A stretch of DNA of 17,133 nt from Isohypsibius dastychi (lineage: Eukaryota; Tardigrada; Eutardigrada; Parachela; Isohypsibiidae), in assembly GCA_034696485.1 (NCBI GenBank), contig JAQIWT010000615.1, positions 1 through 17,133 on the forward strand, written 5' to 3'. Position 1 is the first letter of the stretch. Every line of letters begins with the position of its first letter. A program made the position numbers and the translations under genes. The notes under the pieces are model-generated. The model was not told the DNA's origin. It saw only the letters and a program-made list of their open reading frames with translations, and made no database searches. Below are positions 1 through 9,741 of this stretch, piece by piece.

Positions 1-530
1 ATTCTGGATATGGTCTGAGCGAACAGAAGTCCTCCGTCGCCAACTTCTACGCTGACGCCGACGCAGCTTATCTTGCCTTGCGATTTTATTTCGCTTATAA
101 TCAAGAGGATATAATATTTTATGGGTCAAGTTTGGGGTCCGTGGCGGCCGCGTATTTGGCGGCGAAATACGGATGTCGCGGAGCTATCTTGCTGGCTTCT
201 GTTTCGTCCGGATTACGGCTCTTTTGCAGGGCGCCATACGAATCATATCCATTCGACGTTTTGGACAATATTGCCGTCGCTGAGAAAATCATAGCTCCTG
301 TTTTGGTTGTTCATGGAAAAGAAGACCAGCTCTGTCCGGTTGAAGGAGCTGAGGAGCTGCTAAAAAAACTGCCATTTCCTGCTTCACCGGCTTTTTACAG
401 AAACGCTGGTCATAATGAAGTCGATTTGGTTAGATTAGCCAGCATGCGTATGAGCGGTTTTATTCATGCTGAAACTGGGTTGATATGGAGTGATATTAAT
501 CAGAAGTCTAAAAACACGAATAAAGCTTGA
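1..530 (+). CDS. ABHD17-like alpha/beta hydrolase (protein depalmitoylase family), 3' part
   Basis: This is the C-terminal part of a serine hydrolase whose first exons lie left of the window. The frame starts at base 3 and runs 175 residues to TGA at 528-530. The nucleophile elbow GSSLG puts the catalytic serine at partial residue 43. The acid is the Asp in HGKEDQ (residue 108) and the base is the His in AGHNE (residue 137), giving the family order Ser-Asp-His. The start SGYG, the YADADAAY segment and the spacing resemble ABHD17A/B/C (FAM108), which remove palmitate from proteins such as Ras and PSD-95 at membranes. The cysteine-rich N-terminus that anchors ABHD17 is outside the window, so its presence is not shown. 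The last 20 or so residues (from about TGLIWSD) look lineage-specific. Another close ABHD member, such as ABHD13, is a less likely alternative. Confidence 0.85.
   Translation, partial: SGYGLSEQKSSVANFYADADAAYLALRFYFAYNQEDIIFYGSSLGSVAAAYLAAKYGCRGAILLASVSSGLRLFCRAPYESYPFDVLDNIAVAEKIIAPVLVVHGKEDQLCPVEGAEELLKKLPFPASPAFYRNAGHNEVDLVRLASMRMSGFIHAETGLIWSDINQKSKNTNKA
519..524 (+). other. possible poly(A) signal overlapping the end of the ABHD17-like gene
   Basis: AATAAA occurs four bases before the TGA of the ABHD17-like gene. It could serve as its polyadenylation signal, giving a very short 3' UTR, or it may be chance. No better AATAAA was seen between 531 and 800. Confidence 0.3.
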
Positions 531-651
531 AACGGATGTGATTTTAACTTGATAACCGTTGTACTATTTGGTCAGTCACGTACAGGGCCAGACCCGTGCG
601 AACAAATTTGCTAGACACTGCGTCAGACCACCTGTTGCTTGCCTGCTGTCG

Positions 652-659
652 TGACGTCA
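652..659. promoter_or_regulatory. CRE palindrome TGACGTCA
   Basis: A perfect 8-base cAMP-response element lies about 145 bases upstream of the ATG at 804, in the 273-base gap between the ABHD17-like stop and the first possible exon of the next gene. CREB/ATF-type bZIP proteins bind this site. Its position in a probable promoter supports function, but sequence alone cannot show use. Nothing else recognisable was seen in 531-803. Confidence 0.4.
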
Positions 660-803
660 TATAGGGGTCTGCCATGCAAAACCACAACAAACCACGATTT
701 ATATCGTTTTGAACTCCATTCACGCTAATTTCGACTGCTTCAAATCTCGATGGATTAGTTTGTGGTTTAGAATATTAGTTTGGTTGTATTTAAGGTATTC
801 GGA

Positions 804-1025
804 ATGTCCGCGTTCGAATCCATAGCGAACCGGCGGGGCAGCGTTTATTCTGATCTATTGTTGGAGAAAGAGAGAAATCCGGAAAATTTCGGTCAACGGC
901 GTGGAAATGTATACGTTGAAGATGTCCATTCGCGGAAGAAATTAGGTGGCATTTCGCAGGACCCATCGCGAAAAAAGTTGCTGGATGACGGGAAAGGAAT
1001 TCAGATCGAGCGGGTTGCGAATGAA
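804..1025 (+). CDS. possible N-terminal exon of MFSD11-like copy A, or a separate small ORF
   Basis: An ATG at 804 opens 74 codons that end at a good donor, GAA|GTGAGA (1025/1026). A TTTTAG acceptor at 1286 would join this exon in phase 0 to GGG AAA and then the ATG of copy A at 1293. Splicing would add 76 residues of hydrophilic, probably cytosolic N-terminus, for a protein of about 532 residues. Unspliced, the frame continues to a stop at 1070. The stretch holds two imperfect repeats, NRRGSVYSD and QRRGNVYVE, and two SRKKL motifs. RRGS fits the basophilic kinase pattern R-R-x-S. Copy B has no counterpart: an in-frame TAA lies six bases before its ATG. The implied 261-base intron is longer than the others in this gene. 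Whether this is part of copy A is an inference. Confidence 0.45.
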
Positions 1026-1292
1026 GTGAGATCGTTTAAATCCACATTTACTTTTTACGTTCCTTTATAGTGCTGCTCAGTCGGCTGGATATAGTCGAAC
1101 TCTTTTAATGTCATCAATGTTTGACCGTCTGGATGTAGTTTCACTTGAAAATCGTAGAATACATTTAATTGGTACTTTCGCAGTGCATGAAGATAACGAA
1201 AGACTGATCTTGTAGATCGGTTGAGTTGTTGATGCTAATTCATGAAATTCACAGAATATATCCGTTAATAAATTGATATATTTTAGGGGAAA

Positions 1293-3572
1293 ATGCGGAA
1301 AGTCAGTCCGACAGGACGGGAGCATCTGTGCAATATATTCCTTCTGGGTCTGGGATTTTTCTTTATTTGTGGTGCATTTTTCACCTGCATGAACTCCCAG
1401 GTTAGTCTCAAAGTTTCCCTCAAATAACTATATTGCTTTACGAATTTAGGTTTTGTTTTTCTAGACTGTCATTCTGAACAGCGTGAGAGATGAATATTTC
1501 GAAGGGACACCAACCATGGGATATGTCTGTCTAGCCGTCAGCTTTAGTTCGTATTTAATTCTACCCGAATCCATGTTGATGCGACAACAAATACTTATAT
1601 TTTGTTAGCGGCGATGACTATTTCTTTCATCTTTGCACCTGCATTGGTAATAATCTTTTCTGTGTATAGTTATTTTATTACGTTAGACCGGCCTAATTTC
1701 AGTCAGCGTTAATCGGACCGAAAACGGCGATGGTTATGGGTGCAAGTACGCGAATCTATTTTATTGTCCCCATTATTCCTGAACCTGTTTCACGCTAAAT
1801 GATTTCCATCTCACTTTGGGATATTTTTTTAGGCTTCATTACGATTTCAGTCTCTCTGTTCATCCGACCGCTGGAGGCAACAATGTACATTGCGTCGCTT
1901 TGCCAAGGATTGGGAGCAGGGATTATATGGACTGTGTATGGTCATTTCTTGCTGTTGAATTCGACCGACAAAACAATTGGAAGGTTGGATTCAACATCAT
2001 GTCATGCATGCACTGCAACAGAATGTGTTAACTTCAATTCAGAAACACGGGGCTTTTTTGGATTTTATTCCAAGCTGGGTATTTAAAAAACCACCTGTTG
2101 CACAATATTCCGGTTATCAGTGAAGTTTGATTGTTGTAGACCGCTTCTTGGGAATCTATTTTATTTCTCGCTGACGCAAGGAGCAACTTCAATATCTGAA
2201 AGTACGCGACATATTTTATATGGCGTTCTTCTTCCGGCGTCTGTGGCGGGAGTTGTTACGTTAGCGTCCCTACGTCATCACTGGTTTTTGGACCCAGAAA
2301 AGTAACTTATATTATTATTAAATATAATAACACAGTGGTTGATTAGATTGTCGATGTTAGATGTGATTCAAAAAGTCCCAAGGAAGCTCTCGGTAATAAT
2401 AAATCATAAAACAAGAAATCTTTAAATAATACTACCGGTATATATTTTCAGCCGGAGAGTGGAGGATGGTTAGATCTCGGGAAATGTTCCTGCTAGCACC
2501 AATGTTTTTCTACATGGGTATACAGTCTTATACTGCGCTGTCTGTCAAATTTTGTCGAGATTTTCATTTTTCCAGGAATTGAGCTGACATTTTTTGTAAA
2601 TGTTTACGGGTAAGTTTCTTATGACTAACTAGTAAATGATTTTCTCACGTTATTGTTGGGCATCTGACAGGACTTCTCTGGGATATACATTGAACTTCGG
2701 AACCATCCGGGAATCTTTAGTTGGACTGAACGGTGTTTTTGTCGGTTTAGGCCAAGTTGCTGGTAGGCCAGTGTTCATCCCATTATTTTGAATTTGGAAT
2801 GAGACATATTTGTTGCAGGTGGTCTTCTTTATAGCATGACTGGTCCGTTTCTGCGACGACATGGCAGAGATCTGGGAGTAATACTGGCACTCTTGATACA
2901 TTTTGGAGCATTTTATCTTGCGTTTTTAATTCTTCCATCCAACTCATCACTCGAAATGACAAAAGATCCCTCTTATATTATCCCAGGGTATCAAAACATT
3001 TTGTCGTAATACAGGTGTTGAGATATGTGCTTTTTTTAATTAGTGCTTATCCTGCATTAGCCTGCTCATTTCTCATGGGATTCGGTAAGTAAATAACAAT
3101 CGGGTACGTTTGAATGTTTTACGAGTAAACTGCTGTTCTTGCAGGTGATGCTGGCTGGAATAACCCGGTATGAGATACGTGGATAAATGGTCCACTCATT
3201 ACTTATTAATGCGATTTTTTCAGCTGTTTGCATTGTTTGGAACTTTGTATCCAAATGATCCAGTCTCAGCCTTCGCAATTTTCCAAGCAGTTCAGGTGTG
3301 AAAAAAAGTTAACAGTTCATTAATTTAATAAGGTTTCTTTATATTTCCAGTCTTTTGGAAATGTGATTGCCTTCGCATATTCAACGGTGCTCCCCATTCC
3401 GTATCAGTTAATCATAATGATCGTCACCGGTCTGATTTCGGCGACCGGATACTGTATAGTTGAATGGGAGGTGGCCACGAAGGAAATTTTGAACGCACAA
3501 AAAGCTAAAACTGTAATTGAACTAGAAGTGCAACACGTACGCCATAAAAAGCCTGAAACTACTGTTTTATGA
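1293..3572 (+). CDS. UNC-93/MFSD11-like membrane protein, tandem copy A
   Basis: This is a polytopic major-facilitator protein of the UNC-93/MFSD11 family, probably with 12 membrane segments. Sixteen coding exons join without a frame break into 456 residues (human MFSD11 has about 450): 1293-1400, 1465-1546, 1609-1646, 1703-1745, 1833-1983, 2043-2078, 2140-2301, 2361-2392, 2452-2517, 2576-2609, 2671-2762, 2819-2987, 3044-3084, 3145-3167, 3224-3295 and 3351-3572. Family marks are SALIGPK before the third helix, IIWTVYGHFLLLNS with KTIGR (residues about 121-141), RESLVGLNGVFVGLGQ, RRHGRD, GDAGWNN and the late VEWE. The natural substrate of MFSD11 is not established, and C. elegans UNC-93 is a potassium-channel regulator. 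The donors A|GTTCGT (1547) and A|GTACGC (1746) are weak but keep frame and match copy B in exon length. The start may lie further upstream, at 804. Confidence 0.92.
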
Positions 3573-3652
3573 ATTTTCCAAGTTGTTAAGATATATGCTT
3601 CCGCTTTGATACTCGGCGACCGGTGATCATCCACAACGGTGGCTAAAACGAA

Positions 3653-3658
3653 AATAAA
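3653..3658 (+). other. poly(A) signal of copy A
   Basis: AATAAA lies about 80 bases after the stop of copy A and about 80 bases before the ATG of copy B, a usual spacing for 3'-end processing. The 167-base gap between the copies must hold both the 3' UTR of A and whatever starts B. Confidence 0.55.
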
Positions 3659-3739
3659 GAATTCATGCAGCATTTGCTTCATTGAAAGTGGAAACGCATA
3701 TTTAATTGGCCTGGAGTTGTTTATTGTTTGAATTAAAAA

Positions 3740-6148
3740 ATGCTGGATGAACAATCAAGAAGGACGTCATGTTGCAGCAAAAGTATTTTGAACGTCGTTC
3801 TTTTGGGTATTGGGTTCATGCTTTCAATGGGCGCCTATACCACAACAGCAATGTCACAGGTCAGTTGTGCAAAATTCTTGAGTTAATATTGGTGTTTTCA
3901 GAGTTGTTTTGTCGTATGTTGTTTTTAGACGGTGATCTTGAACAGTGTGCAAGACGAATATTTCAACGGAACTAGTACGGTTGGTTACAATGTCTTGTGC
4001 GCTGTTTACGGTAAATATTGTGTGACTTCTTGTTTTATACAATATTCATTAAGTGAACACTTAAATTCTGTAGCAAGTACCGCAGTTAGCTTTCTGCTCG
4101 CTCCAGCAATTGTAAGTGACATGTACGTTTTTGTCGTTTATTTCATTAATATAATTAGCTTCTAAATTTCTAGTCTGCAGTTGTTGGACCGAAATTCGCG
4201 ATGGTTGGCGGTTCAGGTATTTCGAGATTTAATTGTTTTTTACTTGATCTGTTATTCATGCGGGGTTACTAAATGTGTACTTCTCCAGCTTTTCTTCTGG
4301 TCTACGTGGTGATGTTCCTAAGGCCGCTTACAGTGACGTTGTATACCGGTGAGTATGAATTCGTTCTTACTGGTACCGGTAGCTTTATTCCAGCAATCAA
4401 GAACAAGTGGCGTTCCATAACCAACAGGAGCCGTTTTGCAAGGACTCGGCCAAGGATTAATTTGGACGACTTATGGGCACTTTCTGGTCAACAATTCAGA
4501 GAAAAAAACTATCGGCAGGTACGATAAAGTTGCAGTTAAAACATGATTTTATAATATTCAAGCATTTTCAAACAGGAATACCGGCATATTTTGGTGTCTT
4601 TTCATGTCAAAGTAAGTGCCCAGAATGTGTTTGAATATAATTGTGGACGAGTGTGATGATAACTAATAATTAATGTAGTATGGTCTTCGGAAATCTGTTC
4701 TATTTTCTGATGGTGCGTGGAGCGACGATAGTTTCGGAGTTTACACGGACAATAATTTTCTCGGTCTTGATAACTGCTGCTGCAATGGGGACCGCGACAT
4801 TGACTATGCTGAAACATCCGTGGATTCATAAACCGCATTTGAAACTCACAAATGGCATCAGGTGGACATCTTGTTCTAAAACTCCTCACCAAAATTGTTG
4901 ACGTTTTATTGAGTTCACATTTTACAGAGGCAAGAAGGAAGGACCTTTGGATGCTTTAAGTGATTATTTGTCTGGTCTTTGGTGAATCTCATCGATTTAA
5001 CTCAAATCTTAAATGCCGACAGGAGGTCTCGCTAAAATAACACTATCAAAGAATATGCTGTTGCTGATGCCGACATTTGTTTACATGGGTATGTGTACGT
5101 TTATTTGAACTTCTTTGCCGCATATTAGAGATTTGATTGACAGGTCTCGATTTGAGTTTTTTCATAAACGTTTACGGAACCTCGCTGGGATATTCGAGAT
5201 TATTTGGGGATATCCGAGAATCCCTTGTTGGACTGAACGGAGTATTTATTGGACTGGGCCAAATAACAGGTCAGCCTTCTACTCCAAGCTTGGTTGGTTC
5301 TATTTGCGTTAATTATTTTCCAGGAGGAATATTGTTTGGTTTGTCTGGAAGATTGTCACATAAACATGGTCGTGATCCCGCTATCATTTTCGGAGTGATT
5401 GTCCACCTTATATCGTTTTATATTATGTACCTAAATTTGCCAAGTGAAGCACCTTTGCGCGAAACATACGAACCCTCCATCATCGGTCCGAAGTGGGTAG
5501 TCTCTATATTTTATAGCAAAGTTCTAACTCCAAGTCCAGACCTTAATACTTTGTATTTATAGTCCTTATGTTGCGATGGCTTGTTCGTATCTTCTTGGAT
5601 TAGGTAATGCTGCAAATCTCCACGAAAATTACTGATATTCAAGACACCTGTTTGCAAACAGGAGACTCTGCGTGGAACAACCAGCTATTCCAGCTGCTCG
5701 GAACGCTGTATCCAAACCAGAGTGTCGCTGCTTTTGCGCTGTTCCAGTTTGTTCAGGTATCATTATTTGGACAGGCTGGTTATTAGAATAAAATGGGAAT
5801 CATTGACGCTCCACATGTTTCCTTGTTTAATATTCTGTGACCTTTCAGTGCCTCGCAGCATCGGCGGCTTTTTACTACACCACGTTCATAACCTTGCCAT
5901 ATCACCTGATTATCCTGACAATTGTATCATTAATCGCAGCAACTGGATTTTGTTTAGTCGAATGGAAAGCGGCTTCATTGGAGAAAATGAAAGCTCTTAA
6001 GAATGGTGTAGTGGCGACTGCGATGGTCGAGCTGGATATTCTACTCAAGCAGCAAACACAATCGGGCACACCAGTGGTCTTGCAGAAGATCACCAACAAG
6101 AAAGTGATGCTGGATAAACGTCACATCACGTTCAAGGAAAGGTCATAG
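3740..6148 (+). CDS. UNC-93/MFSD11-like membrane protein, tandem copy B
   Basis: This is the second tandem member of the UNC-93/MFSD11 family. Fifteen exons give 493 residues: 3740-3859, 3929-4010, 4074-4111, 4174-4216, 4289-4348, 4428-4518, 4576-4611, 4679-4861, 4928-4959, 5023-5088, 5144-5269, 5324-5492, 5563-5603, 5662-5756 and 5849-6148. Marks shared with human MFSD11 include LIWTTYGHFL with KTIGR (residues about 125-145), NTGIFW, GNLFYF, VYGTSLG, RESLVGLNGVFIGLGQ, HGRDP, LNLPSEAP, GDSAWNN and LVEWKAA. An NGT sequon follows the first helix, in the expected luminal or outer loop. The start is ATG 3740, with an in-frame TAA at 3734. The last exon carries about 26 more tail residues than copy A, with basic segments. 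The donor A|GTGATT at 4959 was chosen because it gives the same 32-base exon as copy A. The stop overlaps the stop of the gene on the other strand. Confidence 0.93.
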
Positions 6149-7015
6149 CAAAGATAATGATTCCAAACGCTTGAATTCTTGTAAAATATCAAACCCGTCC
6201 TTCCAAATAAATGTTTGACAGCGTAGATTTCTTTTTTCTTCAACAAGCTTTTTCGCTAGCGGGAATCCATCTCTTCCGAACCCGCGATCGTTTTCGCTAA
6301 ATGTTCGAATGGGACAAAAGTCTGCAACCGCATCTCCGAAATAAAAAATCTTGGAATACGAATTTCCGGCCTTTTCCGCGGAATTTTTCCATTCATTCAA
6401 TACTTGACCTTTACACATATTTTTGGGGCATTTTTTGCATGACGTCTGATTATGATAATATCCCAAATTTATTCTTCCGTTTTGTTGCAGTGATGCAGGA
6501 TTTGCGAGTACAGCTTTGAAAGTCCCGTTCATCCCATTATGATTCAGGAACCACTCAATGAAAAGCACATTCGCGTCCGATAATATCATTAATTCGAATC
6601 GGTCTGGGAACTGTTGAAGATATTGAAATAATTGGGGGTAACCTGGTGTAATTTTCAGTCCATGTAGTTTTGTCTTGATTTCCTTTTGAGTGACGTTATT
6701 TTTATGGAGCAACGAAAGTACTTCGTTCATATACTCCGGCCAGCCTTGGGTCCGCAATAGCTCTTTGACATTTTTTGGTATTTCTCCGGGAAATAATTTG
6801 GAAACTTCGGTGTACGAGTCCGCATTTAATATAGTCTGATCGAAATCAAAGACCAGTAAATTTCGCTTGGAGACTGTCTTGTCGTTTGAAGCCATTACAG
6901 CAGGAGGAAATACCACAGTAATCCATAATATGATAAACACACTAAATTTGGAGACTTTTCGAGTCCGGAACAGCCGAATCTGCGCGACTTCTGTAACGTT
7001 GCTTGGTGTTGCCAT
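6143..7015 (-). CDS. PHOSPHO1/PHOSPHO2-type HAD phosphatase with N-terminal hydrophobic segment
   Basis: This HAD-superfamily phosphatase is related to PHOSPHO1 (phosphocholine/phosphoethanolamine phosphatase) and PHOSPHO2 (pyridoxal-phosphate phosphatase). From ATG 7015 it has 290 residues in one exon. Motif I is FDFDQT, with nucleophile Asp57 and acid/base Asp59. Motif II is ILSDAN (Ser146). CPKNMCK carries the family cysteines and the motif III Lys202. Motif IV is GDAVADFCP (Asp228, Asp232), where vertebrate relatives have GDGANDFCP. Residues about 24-42 are strongly hydrophobic after a basic stretch (RTRK), so the enzyme may be membrane-anchored or secreted. Three sequons at about 107, 163 and 189 would suit a luminal domain. 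ATG 7015 was chosen for its context (AAAATGG). The frame stays open upstream with ATGs at 7027, 7165 and 7171, which would add a second hydrophobic patch. Substrate cannot be told from sequence. Confidence 0.88.
   Translation of the reverse strand: MATPSNVTEVAQIRLFRTRKVSKFSVFIILWITVVFPPAVMASNDKTVSKRNLLVFDFDQTILNADSYTEVSKLFPGEIPKNVKELLRTQGWPEYMNEVLSLLHKNNVTQKEIKTKLHGLKITPGYPQLFQYLQQFPDRFELMILSDANVLFIEWFLNHNGMNGTFKAVLANPASLQQNGRINLGYYHNQTSCKKCPKNMCKGQVLNEWKNSAEKAGNSYSKIFYFGDAVADFCPIRTFSENDRGFGRDGFPLAKKLVEEKRNLRCQTFIWKDGFDILQEFKRLESLSLL
6206..6211 (+). other. poly(A) signal of copy B, inside the opposite gene
   Basis: AATAAA lies 58 bases after the stop of copy B. If used, the 3' UTR of copy B is antisense to the last codons of the phosphatase gene. 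Confidence 0.5.
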
Positions 7016-7630
7016 TTTACCGTACATAAACGTTTTAATAAGGTCCACAAATATTGAAAACCATAAACAGAACCGAGTGCGTTTACGATATTGCTTTTCT
7101 CTTATATACGCCTGTTTTATCCTGAAGTACTCTGTACATGTTGACCTTGATTGATTAGCAAGCATTTTCATAAACACGGATAATGCAAAATTGCTTTGCA
7201 AATGTGATTTTTTATGCGGGTGCGACAAATTTTTGACCACCGATTATTCTTTCGATTGGTTTTGACATCTGCACTCCTTTGACCATGCCGATGAACCTGG
7301 GGTGATACTGTACTAGTATGTGTAAAATTTACATAGGATACCGGAAAGAATTGAATCACCATTTTTAAAATTGATGTTCAGTTCAGCGCGCTAATGCAAA
7401 CATCCAAAACGGTACAAGAATCAAAAGGACGTATACATCGTCTTTCGAAGGTCAACTGCGGAAGCTGCTTCAAACAGAGACCGGGCGCAGCCTGAGACCG
7501 GAAGAACAGCAGAAAGAAATCTGATTTATAAAACAAAAAACAAATCTGGCACAAAAGGTATGATATTTCACCGGAACAAAACACCGCCGTTCTTTCCACC
7601 CACAAACAGTCTAATCCTAAACGTGCAACA
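7016..7630. other. gap between the Rac stop and the phosphatase start
   Basis: On the minus strand this stretch holds the 3' UTR of the Rac gene and then the promoter and 5' UTR of the phosphatase. The phosphatase frame stays open to 7240 with usable ATGs up to 7171, so its leader is unsettled. No AATAAA on the minus strand, no RNA gene and no repeat were recognised. Confidence 0.5.
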
Positions 7631-8768
<1,138 letters not shown>

Positions 8769-8807
8769 CATTTGATCAGGGAACGGATGTAAAATAAAGA
8801 CTAAAAT

Positions 8808-9290
8808 CTGGAATAAAACAACAACATTGTGACGATTCCGTAGCTTGCATAAGAACAGACCAAGGATGCTTGAGAGAAGTTGGGACGAAGTTGAGATGAC
8901 GTCATGACATGCGCAAACAAATCAAAAAGAAAGGAAAATTTGCCGTATTTTACTGATTTGATTTCCATAATAATAATAAAAAACAAGAATTCGCAAATAC
9001 ACATTTTCTATTAGAAAATCTCAAACAAAAACGAGAGCTTATTTTGGTAGACTGGTTATAAACCGGTCAGTTACAAAAAGCACCCGGCAAACAATGCTTC
9101 TTACAACTGAAATAGCATTTTCTCTCACTTTCTGGCTTGATTGTTCGTTCAAAAGCATTATGGAAGATAGCGAAAATTGATTCAAAACAGTTAGTGAGCA
9201 ATCAGTAACATACCTGTTGGTTCAACAACAGTCGATATCAAAATAGTTTTTGTTGAAGTCGCAACCGGAAGCTGATATTCCGACGTCGTG
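8808..9290 (-). other. probable 5' UTR exon, leader intron and promoter of the Rac gene
   Basis: A strong minus-strand donor, CAACAG|GTATGT (exon end at 9214), pairs with an acceptor, TTTTATTCCAG (exon start at 8807), 39 bases before the Rac ATG. This predicts a non-coding first exon ending at 9214 and a 406-base leader intron. An ETS-like core (ACCGGAAG) near 9264-9271 sits where the promoter would be. Transcription could instead start inside the proposed intron near the CRE at 8897. Confidence 0.4.
8897..8904. promoter_or_regulatory. CRE palindrome TGACGTCA
   Basis: This is the second perfect CRE of the window, about 130 bases upstream of the Rac ATG, in the proposed leader intron or proximal promoter. 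It is followed directly by TGACAT, a half-site-like repeat. Confidence 0.4.
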
Positions 9291-9741
9291 TTTCGGAAGG
9301 AAAATGAAAGTTTCAATCGAAAGTCATTGTTCACTCCCGAATTAATAGCAAGCAGCCGTCAGTATAAAACACTCCAACTCCAAAAATTTACTCGCTCTTT
9401 CTTTGATACGCGTCGAGGTAGCCACGCCACTCACTCGACCTCGGAAGCTGGTTATGATCAACTTGCCTTTCCACGTGCAGCAGCCTCACCTATTACTCTT
9501 ACACGTGTGACTCAACCTATTTCATACATAAAAGCATCATTCACATCATCAGTCTGCAGAAAAACGCCGGATTTCAGACCAAGAAACACGATAACCTTTA
9601 AATAAGTTAGCCAGACATCCATTGTTCAACCAAAAGCACGAAACAGACTTTTATCTTCCGCAGTAGATTTTACGCTGAATGGAAGAAAACCTTTGAATTC
9701 GCGGACTGAGAAATTCAGAAAAAAAAACAAGATGCAAGTAT
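9291..9741. other. gap between the CSTF2-like stop and the Rac leader
   Basis: This stretch should hold the 3' UTR of the CSTF2-like gene and the distal promoter of Rac. A 105-codon plus-strand reading frame spans 9288-9605, but it opens at GTG, has low-complexity Ser/Thr content and resembles no family I know. No minus-strand AATAAA was found. Confidence 0.4.

Noticed and set aside
4960-4973. Alternative later donor (TCTG|GTCTTT) for exon 9 of copy B
   Set aside because: It is a poor donor; A|GTGATT at 4959 gives the same 32-base exon as copy A and aligns the proteins without a gap.
6301-7154. Plus-strand open frames across the phosphatase gene
   Set aside because: They are short, have no domain and lie antisense to a clearly conserved coding exon.
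9288-9605. 105-codon plus-strand open frame upstream of Rac
   Set aside because: It opens at GTG rather than ATG, shows no recognisable domain, and covers the expected 3' UTR of one gene and promoter of the next.
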